Position numbers and translations under genes: made by a program. A DNA stretch of 64,000 nt from Micropterix aruncella. Taxonomy: Eukaryota > Arthropoda > Insecta > Lepidoptera > Micropterigidae. The stretch spans positions 15,860,484-15,924,483 of the forward strand of contig OX155964.1 of NCBI GenBank assembly GCA_944548615.1, given 5' to 3'. Positions 43,677-56,240 of this stretch are shown one piece after another (position 1 is the first letter of the stretch; each line of letters starts with the position of its first letter). A model generated the notes under the pieces. The model did not search any database. It was given only the letters and a program-made list of their open reading frames with translations, and was not told where the DNA came from.

Positions 43677-44522
43677 CTAGCTGACCCGTGCCCACTACGT
43701 TAGGCGGTAAAACTTTTTACTTGTGATGAAATTATGAGTGTGGTTCGGTTAGTAGTGAGTGCTATGATTTATTTCCTGGCTGCCAAAAGGAGGGTTCTAT
43801 ATTTACTGCATATGTATGTATGTATTTGTATGCAGTAAAAGGGAAATTATATGCAGTAAAAGGGAAAGTCTTTTGTTTTAAGCACTTGAGACGATAAATT
43901 TACTTATTTTGATAAGAATTCATAATTCAGAGATTTCTTCCTACAACGTCACAAACTTTACCTCTTTATAATATTAGTATAGATATTTGACACAGTCGCG
44001 GTTCCATACCTATGTCGTATTATCTCTTTAACTATTTATTCAGTAAAAGGGAAAAGTCTTTTGTTTTAAACACTTGAGACGATAAATTTACATATTTTGA
44101 TAATAATTCATAATAGTTGATAATATGACCAATAAACATGACCTAACGATTTAAAGTATTTTTTTAATATAAAAACTACTTTTTGTTACTTAAATATAAA
44201 AGTTAGACATATGCTGTCGCTGACTTTTTTGTAGGCATTATCATGCTCTACAACTTTTCACTAGAATTTAATCATATATCTCCCATCGTTAAGGCAGAGT
44301 TAGTTGGACACGTTTTCGTTCGACCGTTTTTTCCGACTTACTTTGGAAATCCGACTACCACAAAAAAGTCTTTTCATTTTTCGGATTAATACATGTAGCC
44401 TATAACACTCACAAATATAGTGGATTTCTATTGGTAAAAGAATTTTCAAAATCGGTTCAGTAGATCCAGAGATTACTTCCTACAACGTCACAAACTTTAC
44501 CTCTTTATAATATTAGTATAGA
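43677..44522 (-). mobile_element. Helitron-type element with two 5' ends
   Basis: On the minus strand the 3' end is GGGCACGGGTCAGCTAG at 43677, before a T. A first 5' end TCTATACTAATATTATAAAG is at 43983 and a second identical one at 44522, each preceded by A. Thus 43677-43983 alone is a valid 307-bp A|TC...CTAG|T element. The extra 539 bp repeats part of its body (CACTTGAGACGATAAATTTA occurs twice) and the AAGAGGTAAAGTTTGTGACG head. Confidence 0.75.
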
Positions 44523-46559
44523 TGGTCATTTCCAGGTATCATGTCACCTTAAGAAGGTATATGTACGGAAAGCTCTACCCGCACGAGGTATATTATGTCG
44601 CAATGTCCATGTGTGGATGTTTTTTGGACTTAAAAATATTGGTAAACGTTTGATTGGTTCACATTGTGCGAGCGCAAAAGGAAAGTTTACGATTCTCGTA
44701 TGATATTGGTGCACAGGTGCGGCTGAGTACGCTGCCGCGCGCCGCGTATCGGCCTCCCCATGATTTGTGTTACATACATTGAAAATGTTTTTCCGTTTAT
44801 ACTAAACACGAGCGAACACACCTGCCACATATGATATTAAATTCCCATAATATTGAAAAAATATATGGTCTAAGTTTATGATCACTGGACAGAAATATGT
44901 AAAGTTTTGCAATCCATTGATCAGCAAATATTACTGCAAATCCTGCAGTTCTATTAAGAATAATCTCGTAATCCAATTAATCGCTCTCGCAATTAATCGA
45001 TTAGGTATTATCATTGATTACATAGCGAATTAGACTGCTCGAATTCGTAGTACAATTTGGCAACCAGTACTTGACTACTAAGCGCAACGCATATACGGTA
45101 TAAAATAATAATGGGAGACACTAGATATTAAAAAAATTACAATAGGATATCACTTATACTCGTAGTTTAAAATGCCTTTTTCCAATATTGCGAAAGAGCC
45201 GAAAAAATCAAAAACTGGGTAAGAAAATTAAAAACAATCATAGCAAGTAATCATTATAAAATTAGCGTATATGAGAAAAAAAGAATACCCTTTTCATATC
45301 AAATAGTAATTAAAATTTTTATATATCTTGGAATTTAAGGTATTAAAAAGAGTCATGTTAATATCAACGATTTGTCAGATTTGTTACAATACAACCTATA
45401 GCAAAAATTATATATTTTTCTGAAACTAAATCCACTTCAATTATATTGTTTATATATATATCGTTTTAAATATATCAAAAAGTACCAAGCCGCATAACAT
45501 AGAAAACATATTTTTTATTCCGGTAAAATATTGTTTTTTTTTATTTGTTTTAATCTTTTATTTTTACATAATTTTTTGAATAAAGTTATGTAGGTATCAA
45601 ACTATACAGTTTTATACTAATTATATATAGAGTTTTTACCAATATATAATTTTATACCAAGGTATATATCCCGATTGAGTTTTTCATCTATATACGTACA
45701 TATTATGTACTTCATCTATATACATACATATTATGTATCGACTTTCCAAAGACTCCGTGACATTTTTTCGGGTACAGTTCAGACAATTCAGCTAATATTA
45801 ATAACGAAGTGTTTGAGCGAGGGAGTCGTACGTTACGGTTCGTCTCGCTCATCAGTTTTGGGCCTTATTAGTAATGACCCCAACGGTAAGCCTATTTGAT
45901 ATTTGTACGACATATTTGGCCATCCATGTCCAAACCGCCATACTTGGTAAGTATGGAATTCGTTTCTACATTGATGTCTGTTTATACCGTAAATTCACAT
46001 AACGTCACCCCAAAATTATGACAAAATTTCCTGAATATTTTAACCACACTTCATCCATCACGAGGGAGAATTAATAGACCACAAATGAAAGTCACTCCCC
46101 ATGCAGTGTTTGTCTCGCATTTTATGCTATCATGATAATCACATTACCATAATAGGGGTATTTCCACACATGTAGGGGGTTTTATATTATGTTAACACAT
46201 AAAAGTGACGCTAGATAGGCGGTGGAATGTGCATAGTTGGCGTCGGAGGATTTTTATTTGATATGTTTCTGTGTTGAAACCGACAGTATCTAATATTCTA
46301 CAGTACCTGGCGATGTTATTAGGACCATCGAGCATTTATGAACTGATTTACACCTTATAGGCTTTAGAGTTTGCTATTATTTATTGCGCTCGATGTTTCT
46401 ACGTCATACGATGATTCGGACATCTTCATTCGTGACGTATTTCGATAAATCACTGTTTCGAAGGCTTCAAGATTTCTTAAAAACCTGTCTGCAATCGTCC
46501 AGTAGAGTGGGGGGGGGGGGGATAGGGTGGATTTTTTATTCCATATTAAAAATGTTCAC
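44523..46559. other. AT-rich spacer
   Basis: No gene or repeat recognised. 45690-45735 has a repeated TATATACRTACATATTATGT word. A 13-G run lies at 46508. The frames at 45675 and 46384 are unsupported. Confidence 0.4.
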
Positions 46560-46885
46560 TAGATTACGACTCCCCAACAAAAAAAGGAGTGTAATGTGTA
46601 CAGAATTTATCTATGTATATTTTCCGTTTCTTTTTTCCACTATAACTTCTAAACCTTTGAACCGATTAGAAGTGTGTAATATTTAAAGACTCGCTATGTC
46701 ATTCCGAGTGGCATAGGGTACCTTAACTGTCCAAATATTAAGTAAGTAGTAGCCTAAATGTCCAAATGTCGAAATATCAATAAATTAACATAAATACATC
46801 GTGTTTAGTATCAAATAAAAGGTCTGATTGAGTACATTTCGGAAATATACATGTGTCTATTATAAATATATAAATAAACCACAAA
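46560..46885 (+). repeat. Interspersed repeat family T, copy 5
   Basis: Starts ACGACTCCCCAACAAAAAAA GGAGTG and follows the T block order to ATAAATAAACCACAAA, where a foldback element begins. The sequence right of the foldback (from 47065) reads TGTCATGTTTTTATATTAC, which could be the continuation of T. Confidence 0.7.
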
Positions 46886-47064
46886 TTATAAATAAGATAA
46901 AAAACGAATTTACCGCGTGACTTTTGTAGTACCCGACGTTTCGGCGACGTTGCAGCCGCCGTTGTCCAGGGTAGACTGACTGACTGACGGTGGCTGCAAC
47001 GTCGCCGAAACGTCGGGTGCTACAAAATTCACGCTGTAAATTCGTTTTTTATCTTATTTATAAT
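46886..47064. mobile_element. Foldback element (family FB), copy 3, near-perfect palindrome
   Basis: Two ~85-bp arms starting TTATAAATAAGATAAAAAAC and ending in its complement are separated by a few bases (TGACTGACTGAC). They contain GTAGTACCCGACGTTTCGG and GCGACGTTGCAGCCGCCGTT with their complements. The one-sided tail of copies 1 and 4 is absent. It sits at the AT-rich end of a family T copy. Confidence 0.9.
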
Positions 47065-48020
47065 GTCATGTTTTTATATTACAATAACTAAGTTAAGATT
47101 ATTAGAAATGATTCTTCGGTTAACTGAAAAAATAAATACCTGTTTTATGATTAGTAGGTTTCATTTATCGGTAGGTATAGTAGGTAATGTTGCACAATAA
47201 AATCCCTCGAGAAAAACGTTGTCAAACATAGAGCCCTCCAATAATGATAATATTATAGGGATGTGGCGCTAAAAAGCGTGATACTTAATCCTTCATTCAT
47301 CCTTTCATCGTATTCTATTTGAGAAGAATATCAATCATAATATCTTTTGGTCGTCGCTATAGACGTCTTTCATAAATAACGCTAACGCTAACGTAACTTT
47401 GTCGTTCTCATTACGGGGCGTGCCTTTTGCTTTCGTCACAAAGGCCGCACAAATTAGTAACCGATCCATTACGACCCGCCCAGATACAAGACCTAATGAC
47501 AAATGGTAATGATAATGATTCATGATATGCGCGAAAAATATTAATCGTTATCAATTTTCTCATTAATATTTCAATTAAGATAAAGCAATAAATTTTATGT
47601 GGGTCGGGATTTAGAGAATGGGAAAGAGGGCGAAAGGGTAACGCCGATTTATCGTTGGATTTTCGACGATTTTGCGATGCAGGAACGGACTGTGTTCTTC
47701 GCCCTAGTGGGCCTTCTACTTTCCTAGCTTGTGCTCATATCAGCTTGATATTAAATCTAAAACGGTTTTATTTTATTAGTGTGATTTATTTACTTCTAAA
47801 AAGGAGGAGGGTGTCAATTGTATATGTTTTTTTTAATGTTTGTCACCTCAGAACTCCGTCATTTATGAACCGATTTGGAAAAGTTTTTTTTTATTCGAAA
47901 GGATATAATTCCAGATTAATCTATTTTGTTATTAAAATCCTGTTCTTATGATGGGATCTATGAGGAATTATAGGAACTCCTTAAAAATTATCATATGAAG
48001 AGAAAATGTACATGTTGTTT
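47065..48020. other. Spacer
   Basis: No gene recognised. 47790-47930 (CACCTCAGAACTCCGTCATTT, GAACCGATTTGGAAAAGTTT, TTCGAAAGGATATAATTCC) looks like a piece of an interspersed repeat, but there is no second copy in this window. Confidence 0.35.
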
Positions 48021-48024
48021 CAGT

Positions 48025-48540
48025 TTCGTTGACAATGCCTATTTTCGATGGTAAGCATGACCTGATTCTACACCCAGGGTTGGCTTCCGATGAGGGGACT
48101 CCTCAACAGTGAACAGCATAGACAAACAATTTTGTATATACATTCAATTATGTCTAAATTACACGAGATTTTGAGAACGCATTCAGATATTTGCCTTTTT
48201 ATGAAACCCACCTTGTTGCCTATTGGCACCATCTTCTAGGTGGACATTCGTAGCATCCAGTCATATACTCAGGCGGTCACCCATCCCAGTATTGACCGCG
48301 CCAGCTGTTGCTTAACTTCGGTAACAACGAGGAGAACCGGTGTCAACGGGGCTACGGACGAGTTACGATAGCCCTTTCTTAGTTTCACCATGACATGGCT
48401 GTTGCACCCAGGGTTGGTTCCCGATGGGGGGACTACTCAAAGGTCAATATCATAGACACGAAATTTTGTATACACATTAAATTATGATAGCCCGTTTTAA
48501 GTGTCACCATGGCATGGCTGCTGCGCTTAAAAGAAATGTT
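48025..48540 (+). repeat. Minisatellite-bearing repeat family M, copy 1
   Basis: Contains ~110-bp units with CACCCAGGGTTGGYTYCCGA, GGGGACT, GACACGAAATTTTGTATAC, TTATGATAGCCC and CACCATGACATGGCTG blocks at about 48060-48180, 48395-48480 and 48485-48535. The same units appear reversed at 61340-62040. A 5S rRNA-like segment lies inside (48265-48360). Confidence 0.7.
48265..48360 (-). ncRNA. 5S rRNA-like segment (5S-derived SINE head or pseudogene)
   Basis: The minus strand reads ACCGGTTCTC, ACCGAAGTTAAGCAAC, GGCGCGGTCAATACTGGGAT and GGGTGACCGCCTGAGTA. This is the internal promoter half of 5S rRNA (box A AAGTTAAGCA, box C GGATGGGTGACCGCC) with a dozen or so changes. The outer stem ends are not conserved, so it is not a functional 5S gene. 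It continues into body sequence TATGACTGGATGCTACGAAT, which suggests a SINE3-like retroposon. Confidence 0.7.
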
Positions 48541-49649
48541 CGGAGTCGGTTTTTTTTTGGTACAATTTTGTGTATTATAGTAATTATAAAATATGATAAA
48601 AATGACATCTTGTTCACCTGGCAATATGTAAAAGGTAATCTTTAATATTATATTAGAGTTAGAGATAATAAAAAAAAACAATTAAAGCTAAACGAGTCAA
48701 ATAAAGTTACTAATTTTTGCTCAAAAGGATTAGGTTTAGTAAACCAAGATGAAGAAAAAGATCGTATGGTCAGAGGAACCATGAATTGCCCAGAGTGGGG
48801 CGTAATGAAGTCTCACATTACTGAAGGGAATCCAAAAAATCACCAGCAAAAAATACAGAAAAACTTTTTTTTTTTCAAAGTACATATAATAAGGTTTTTT
48901 ACCTCGTTTCTAGAAATTATGTCGTTCATATATTAGCGTTAGCGTTAGCACATATGAAACTGTTCCTTAGTTTTCTTCCACAGCATTACTGGAGCATGTT
49001 GAAGGAATCCAGCGATTACTCTGTGAATCGCCTCCTTGATTTATTGTAGGGTTCGAGGACGATGTTTAAATATATCTGCCTTGAGGCACTCACATTAAAA
49101 AAAAGTCGTAGGGCTTAAATCAAAGCAGCGGAAGACAATCGAATCGATTGATAAATGCCCTCTCTGTCGCAGTTACAGGCTCAGTTTATATGAAATTCCC
49201 ATTCTCTTTTATATCAGAAATACCTAAATTCTGTGCATTTTTGACACAGCGCAAATGTAGCTCGCTACAAAACACTGCTGAAACGTTAGGAACTTCATCG
49301 ATTCATGCGGTTTCCCATTGATTCACTCGCCTTCATAGCGGCTGAGACTGCGGCTTCGTTTACCGGCTCGGGCTATTGTTTCAATTTACCCCGTTGTTTG
49401 GCAGGATAAATCGGAACCGTTTGCGGCTGCAAACATTTTCACATTGAATGCGGATGACCCCACTCCCTGCTTTCATATAGAGGATGTTAAAAAAACAGTG
49501 TAAAATTACAATATTTCGCTAAAGCTTTCAACTATTTATTGATTTTTTGTATAGCAACATACCCATCGAGCCGGCCATAGTACCAATTAGTCTCGAAAGT
49601 GTTAGCCCAGCGTGAAAAGGGATGTCATGTTGCCACATTCTGCTGTGGC
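48541..49649. other. Spacer, nothing recognised
   Basis: No gene or repeat assigned. A moderately GC-rich patch at 49310-49470 has no open frame of note. Confidence 0.4.
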
Positions 49650-49870
49650 TAAGGGCTTATCTAGGGCTTTTGATGTCATTGACGACAACTTATTAGTTTT
49701 TTAACTTAAAATATATGCATTTAATGATGTTCCACTAAATTTTATATACACCTTTCATAAATATGAAATTAAATTTAGTAAGGGTTTAATTTCGAAAGAC
49801 TTATTTCGTATTGGAGGGAAGATAACATTCAGGTTAATGAGCTATATTTTCAAATACAATAAAATTCATC
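49650..49870 (+). pseudogene. Non-LTR RT palm fragment
   Basis: A frame reads LSRAFDVIDDNLLVF, then after a stop LKIYAFNDVPLNFIYTFHKY. This is the start of the reverse-transcriptase palm, (D)LSKAFDCVDH-LLL-KL--YG, of CR1/L2-type LINEs. The aspartate before LSRAF is not seen. Stops make it a relic. Confidence 0.7.
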
Positions 49871-50035
49871 TCTCGTTTCACTCATAGATTCTCCAACCAT
49901 CGCATACCTGTTTGTTTTCTTAGTAGAATAATTTACCCAAATTTAAAGAGCTACTACACCTAGACATACAATTTTCTATTTCAGAGATACGCGTTCCAAG
50001 CGAGAAAAAACAACGCCCCATTTCACTCCCTTGCA

Positions 50036-50640
50036 CTTTTGAGCTGTCAACTGCAACGGGCGAACCTGACACTCTAAGGCTGTTATAACGATATATATCG
50101 TTCTTTCAGCTGTGAGGTGATTACATAATGACTCAGGGGCAATACAGTCCACAGTCTAGCTCCGCCAACATGCCCATAAGAAGCCGACGCCTTAACGCGA
50201 GGCACTAGAATGTGACACCTGCGGGCTAACCTCACGCTGTTACTACTAGATTTAGCCAGATTTCTCCATCCTCGAGGGGCCGACGAATCGATTCAAGGTT
50301 TAAAGACGTCATGTCGACAACAACCTTCCGCTGTCATAGAAAACGTACGTCTCCAGACCCCTCTGGTTATTTGCCAGCTAGGCATTCAACACCTAGCAAA
50401 CCGGATGGTGCACCAACTGCCCAGTTCCGCCCGAGGTATTTCCCCGAATCCACGATCTTCAGATCCCAACCGCCTCCGACTGCAGAATTACAGCCATAGT
50501 AGAAGCTCACAGTGGCCCTGACAGGGTAAGCCCCTCTTCGAGGAGGCTATTAGATAATAGTTGAACCTTGAGTTGGACAGGCCAGATGACATAGGTTTTT
50601 AGCCAACACCACCCAAACTGCACGGAACCATTAAGAACCA
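50036..50640 (+). mobile_element. Family R, copy F, with 14-bp target duplication
   Basis: Starts CTGTCAACTGCAACGGGCGA and ends GCACGGAACCATTAAGAACC. Flanked by TTCACTCCCTTGCA (50022-50035) and TTCACCCCCTTGCA (50641-50654), 13 of 14 identical. Full length (~605 bp). Shares the 3'-type end of copy A rather than the end of C/E. Confidence 0.85.
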
Positions 50641-50654
50641 TTCACCCCCTTGCA

Positions 50655-53600
50655 GTAGAAGATTGTCATAACCGTTTCGTAGCACACCCCTAGGCTTTCA
50701 ATAACTCTTCGGCGTGAGTCGTTGTATCCATTTAGCCATTTATTAATATAGATTCTCATAACAGCATCATCAGCTGTTATGAGAATCTTCAATAATTTTG
50801 ATTCATTTTTACATTCTCAAAAAATACACAATGTTAAACAAAGTATGTAAACAGAGCAAGTCAAGTTTTCGAGCAAAGATTAGAATTAGAATGTGCAACC
50901 GATCTCCACGTTTTGAAAATAAAAAAATGTGTTTTCGGGAAAATGTCTGCCTGTGTCTATGTGCCTCTTCTGTGTGTGTCTGTGCGTCTATCTGTGTATC
51001 TGTTTGTACCCACTGTATCTCACAAACTACACTACCTATTACTACCAAATTACGTACCTAAATAGTTCACTGCCGAGATTGAAAATGCTGAGGAGTGGTA
51101 TTCGTTATTGTGTACTACAAATCCTTTCAACATTTTAAAGTCATAAATTTGTTAATACTGGTCCTCTAGAAATAGAATAATATAATTTAGAATGAGGGCA
51201 TGGATCACAAATGTTAACTTCGTCACTTTTCGACACCTTCAACTGGATTTGAGATAAAAATGTTTAAAGCTGGAAATTTAATACTTTATAGCTTCGTCAT
51301 TACTAGTGGAAAACAACAGTGTTTTACACCCGAATTTATGGTCGAGTATCGTTTCACCGTTTGAGTAATACTTAACCAAGTACGTACTTTGCGATACTTA
51401 AGTATTGTATCTGAGTACCGTGCGATACTTAAGTATTAAATGTGTTCTATAGACGACAAATGCCAGCCAACTCTGCTCAAGTATGGCTCAAGTAGTCAGG
51501 TATTTATTCGTATCAAGCGACAAACGTGTTGGCCAATAAATGTGGAATATTTTTATTTCATAAACCGCTTGAAAATGAATTACCAACTTTTATTTCTTAT
51601 GTGAATTAACGTCTGCCATCGCCAAATTCTGCTTTTTTTTAAAATATAGATTTTGTAAAAAAAATCGTAACGATCATCTCATTGCCAGTGTCAGAAAAAA
51701 CCAAGCCATGTGGGTCGCTGCTGACCGCCATGTTGGTTTTTTGATCGTTTTCTCGTTCGCTGTTATACCCAATGGTTTTTGTTATTCTTGTTTTTAAGCG
51801 AGTGTTATTCTTGTTTTATCGCTTAAAAACACTATATTTGTGTTTTTAAGCGATAAACGCACAAACAGCACGGGCTAAATAAGCAAAATTCAAATCGTCG
51901 TTGATATGGCCAAATAGAAGTTTTCAGTTCAATACTAAAAAAAATATTCCAGATACAATTCAAGAGGAACATAATAAAGCGCAATAACATCAAAATTTAT
52001 AAAAAAGCCGAAACAAAACAACACACATCAAGCAAAAATAGGCCTGATGCTTCGAAGTCATACTCAAGTAGAGGTGATCCGATATTTGTCACTGCACCGA
52101 ACTTCAGTATCACCATCCTAATAGACTCGGCTTTAAAGCGAAAACTGTTACTCAGGTAATATTCAAGTATCAGCCTGTATTGAAGTATTCACTAATAATC
52201 GACTATAAATTTGTATATTATGGAATATGAGAAAAGTGCCTATAATTTTTCGTACGTTATTTACACCGTATTCGTCGTACATTATTTCATACTACTTTAG
52301 TGATTTACGATTTTACTAGTAAAATATTTAAAATAATGCGCAGCTACTAAAGAATTTAAAATCAAACCTAGAAATCGCGATAATTATAGACGCAAAAAAC
52401 AACAATTACAATGGCAATAAATTATCGCACTTACCTAGAAGAGCTTCGCATTGTATGCGCTTCAACAAGACGGTTTCGGAAAGTATACGATAATGTGTAT
52501 AAAATAGATTTTTAAAATCGCTATTAATACTGGTGCTAAATTAATATCCTGTAAATATTAGACGTGCCAATAATGCTAAAATAAGTGGATTTGATAATAG
52601 AAGTCCAACGCAAAAATCGCGTCAAATTACCATAGCAACTACCTTTCCAGAAATTGGTGCGGTACACACTGTGGCACATTCTTTCTGACCACTCGCCATG
52701 GCACCACAGGGTAAACGAAGTCGATGTATCTACCCTTTTTGTACACCCTGTACATACCTTAGTTACACCATGCTAGCTGCATGATAGCTAGTGTTGCACA
52801 TGATAGAAAGCTTTTCATGTATTAGCTGCGATGCAGAATTAATACCCTTTCGGGATTTAATACCAATTATATTATCAGTGAGCTGTTCTTCCATATCGTT
52901 GCAATAGCGTAGCAAACACGCAGCTATTGAATTTACAAAATGAGGGGTGAAACTGTGTATACACACATATAGAGAGGTGGCATAAATGCAACTGATTTGT
53001 AAGCGGTGGTACCATAGCCTGACTACATGAACGGAGGAGGAATATGTATAGAATATACAGTTATAGGTAGGGATTGCAACTTTATTATCCTGAGTAGACT
53101 AAAGTGGAAAGCCACGATCATATATCGGTCGACATTTATTCTTGGAAATGGCATCACGAATTCGACACTGCAGGCATGAAAATATCTCTCAGACTCGCCC
53201 TGGCCTGAAAAACAACCCCAAGAATCCTAGAAATCCACTCAATACAACAAAATATAATCACGCGTTTCATGACCTGACGTGCGTCATTCAATCCCTCCAC
53301 CTAGGCATCACACCGCCCTATATAAATCCGATCGCAACACCACTCCATCAAAGATATAGACAGCAGTCAAAGATATAAATAAAACCAACGTCAACAGCTA
53401 TACAGAAATATCCACATGCGTGCTGTTGCATCAGCAACGGCGTCTTTATTATAACATGTTATATATTATAACATGTAACAAGAAACAAGTTTATTATCGC
53501 TATGACTTCCTAAATAGTCGAAAATTTCGGTAAAGTAAGATAGTGCAGTGGGATTGTATAGGTGACGTAAAAAAGAGGTCTACTTAAGAAGACCATTTCA

Positions 53601-54111
53601 AGTCGTAACAGACAAAAATGTACTTGCATCTCTAAGATAGAATTAAAATATTACAAAACGGATTTTGCAGAGCCATATATCATAAAATATAGTTCTAGCC
53701 CCTTGAGTATGATACGACCAAATCTGGTTCTGAAACAATTATCCGTTGAGTATGATACGACTAGATCTGGTTCCGCGTTTTTTTCACTTCTTTGACGTTC
53801 TCATATTTATTCATAATTATCTAATTGTTTTACAAAATGATATTTCAATATTCTATATTCGAAATTTCAATGCAATCATTGTGCAGTTGTTCTTTTTATG
53901 ATTGGTGTAGTAGTTTCGTAGTTATAGTACTTTAAGGTCGATGTCGCCGAAAATCCTGCAAAAGAGACAGATGCATCCATGAAAATACCCATTTACTCCA
54001 AGGGCTAGAATGGGCAATAACGTTAAAATAGTAAAAATCCACATTGATTTTTACTAATTTGAAGAATTAATAATTTATCTGATATATAAGATCCAGATAC
54101 TAATTCAAAAC
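50655..54111. other. Long stretch without supported genes
   Basis: A palindrome GATTCTCATAACAGC ... GCTGTTATGAGAATC is centred near 50768. A TGTGTCTGT-rich patch lies at 50945-51010. Repeated GCGATACTTAAGTATT words occur at 51391 and 51422. TTTTGTACACCCTGTA near 52737 looks like a Tc1/mariner-type right end. A 24-base direct repeat GAGTATGATACGACYAGATC lies at 53706 and 53748. The 78-codon frame at 53142 is not claimed. Confidence 0.4.
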
Positions 54112-54400
54112 CTTTTTGTTTGTTTATACACTTTATTGTGAAATTTCACAATGGGCGGGTTTATTGCCATACGACAATCTCTTCCAACCAACCCTACTAT
54201 GAAGTGTTTATATGTATGTGTGCGTGTAACATGTGGGTAAGTGTGTATCTTGTTATTGCATTTGATCGACAGATTTTTAAATGCAATTCCGTTAATTTCA
54301 TGCCAACGGAAAATGACACCCAAACCGGGAATCGAACCATAAAACCATCGAATCATAAAAACACCGCACCATAAAACCACCGAAAATCGATGCTTACCCA
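54112..54400 (-). repeat. tRNA-derived SINE, copy S3
   Basis: On the minus strand the tail is at 54112 (GTATAAACAAACA-like) and the body has TGAAATTAACGGAATTGCAT, GGGTTGGTTGGAAGAGATTG and CCCGCCCATTGTGAAATTTC. The head keeps a B-box-like GGTTCGATTCCCGG near 54328, but the A box is replaced by TTTTATGG / TTTTATGATTCG stutter. So the promoter is damaged. Confidence 0.8.
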
Positions 54401-55184
54401 TGAACTACAAATTCAATTCAAATTCGTATTATTACGGAACATTGAGAGAAGACGGGGGAGAGAGGAATTACCCCCCTCAAACACACCTGCTGCTTCGATT
54501 GTCGCTCCTGATTTCGGCAGGTAGTTCAGCCCTCTCTCTCCTCCTCCGATGCCCGCAGTCTAGCATAGAAAGAGTTGCTTTACGACGTGAAAGAGGGAGG
54601 AGGGGGACATTTCGGGGGTTGAAAACAGTTCATTGACCAGGTATTAGGTTTCCGTGACCTTTTTGTATTATGCCGTCACCTAAAAATACACTTGCCCACA
54701 CGCATAGAAACTTGTCAGGCAAAGCGGAAATGAGACGTTGTCTTAATGTACAAAGTTTTGATTTTTATGTTATGTAACCCTCTAAATAAGTTTGTGAAAC
54801 CGTTAGGAAATTAGGAATATTGCCCTCAAACTCTTGGATGCTAATACTATCTAAGCTTTTATATTGGAGGTTGGAAAATGTTGTTGATAATTTAATATAC
54901 CAGGGATCCAATAGCTCCTCCCATTATTAAAGCTGCCAACCAGAATTACGATTTCCCACTATTCCTATTTTATATTCTTCGGTTTCTTTTGAAGGTCATC
55001 GAAATATAATACAATAATATGCCATAAGTATTCTAAACGAATATTGGCAAGAAGCATATTTGGATATTAGTGGACGCTGATATAAAAACATATTTGGATA
55101 TTCTTAAGGCGACTACTCCTCTCAAACAGTAAAAAAATTGACGTAAAAACCATTCGTTTTCAAATGACGTATTTATATTAATAT
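54401..55184. other. Spacer, nothing recognised
   Basis: A GC-rich, purine/pyrimidine-skewed patch at 54440-54625 has no family resemblance. The rest is AT-rich. Confidence 0.4.
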
Positions 55185-55395
55185 TTGACATTTGGATAAT
55201 TATTTATATGACATTGGACAGTTTAGGTATTCTATGACACCAGGGACGACATATGATTCTATCAATATCAAACCCATCTAAATCGGTTTAAGCATTTAGA
55301 AGTTATGGTGGTATAAAGAAACGGTCGACATAAATACATACATGAACCCTGAACACTTTACACTCTTTTTTAGGCAGTCGTGTAAAAGTTACAGT
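55185..55395 (-). repeat. Interspersed repeat family T, copy 6
   Basis: Reverse-strand T copy: ACACGACTGCCTAAAAAAGA GTG, ATGTCGACCGTTTC, ATAACTTCTAAATGCTTAA, CGATTTAGATGGG, CATAGAATACC and AATGTCAAATATTAATA blocks. Truncated before the TATCGTG part. Confidence 0.65.
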
Positions 55396-55664
55396 TTAAT
55401 AAAAAATACCACCGGTTACAGATTACAAAATTACAGAAATTACATTAATAAATAATTAATAAAACTAAAATGCCTAAAAGCGTACTATTACATGAGAGGT
55501 TTATGTTTAGGGTGTGTATGAGTTCGTTAAGTGTGTGGGTGTGGAGTGTGAGCGCGAGCGTTGATGTTAGGCTTAAGTATCTAGAATGTCCAACATATTA
55601 AATAAATAAAATAAAAATAAATAAATTGGTTAAAAGCTCTTGTGTAAATATTTTGTTCAGTTTA

Positions 55665-56240
55665 TAAAATGATAATAGTAGTAGTAGTAATAAACGGAGT
55701 CGGAGGCTTGTTTCCAGCCCTTGATGTCATCTGGATCTATAAGATCTTTTGTAACTACCCACTTTATGGTTGGGTCAGTGGTCTACTAGTAGCCCGGTAC
55801 TGCTTACAAGTCCATGCAGATCACTGACTTTCAAGTTGGGCAGATCGCTGGGTAGAGAGAGGGTCGTCCCAGTAAACTGTGTCCTTTTTCGGCGAGGCAT
55901 GGGCAGCGACCAACGATGTGTATGCTGTCTTCAGTTTCTTCGCCACATATTCGGCAGTCAAGCCAAGGTTGATAGATGTGCTCTAAGGGTCGTGTGTCTT
56001 TCTAAGGTTCGTCTTGCTCATGTCAAGGTAAGGCCTTGATTTTCTTTGGAAGTGTTTGCTCCATCATGGCTTTTGCCTGGCGACATCCTTAGCTCTGTTT
56101 CCAGGATGCCCGATGTTCTTGCTCCAAGCAGTCCCTGATTGCCTATAGCGAAGGGGACCCCAACAACTGACTCCACCGGGCATTCCAGTGTGCCCAGTAT
56201 TTTCATATATTGCCATGAAATATATCCGTATGTAGCCATA
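55665..56240 (-). pseudogene. LINE RNase H / C-terminal fragment with (TAC)n tail
   Basis: On the minus strand, from 56240: PVESVVGVPFAIGNQG, SGILETELRMSPGKSHDG, then in other frames MSKTNLRKTHD, RAHLSTLA, MWRRN and ASPKKDTVYWDD. These are the broken GH--L--HL-TLGL-----CR-CGEE-ET--HI---CP module at the end of RNase H-bearing LINEs. The sequence ends in a TACTACTACTATTATCAT tail at 55665-55695. Frameshifts and stops show it is dead. Confidence 0.7.

Noticed and set aside
45866..45900. Frame ending NDPNGKPI followed by GTAAGC, considered as a G-gamma exon 2 (family has ENDP motif)
   Set aside because: Only three residues agree, the surrounding residues do not fit a gamma subunit, and no acceptor is placed correctly.
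48265..48360. Functional 5S rRNA gene
   Set aside because: Outer stem ends are missing and many core positions differ; only the internal promoter half is recognisable.
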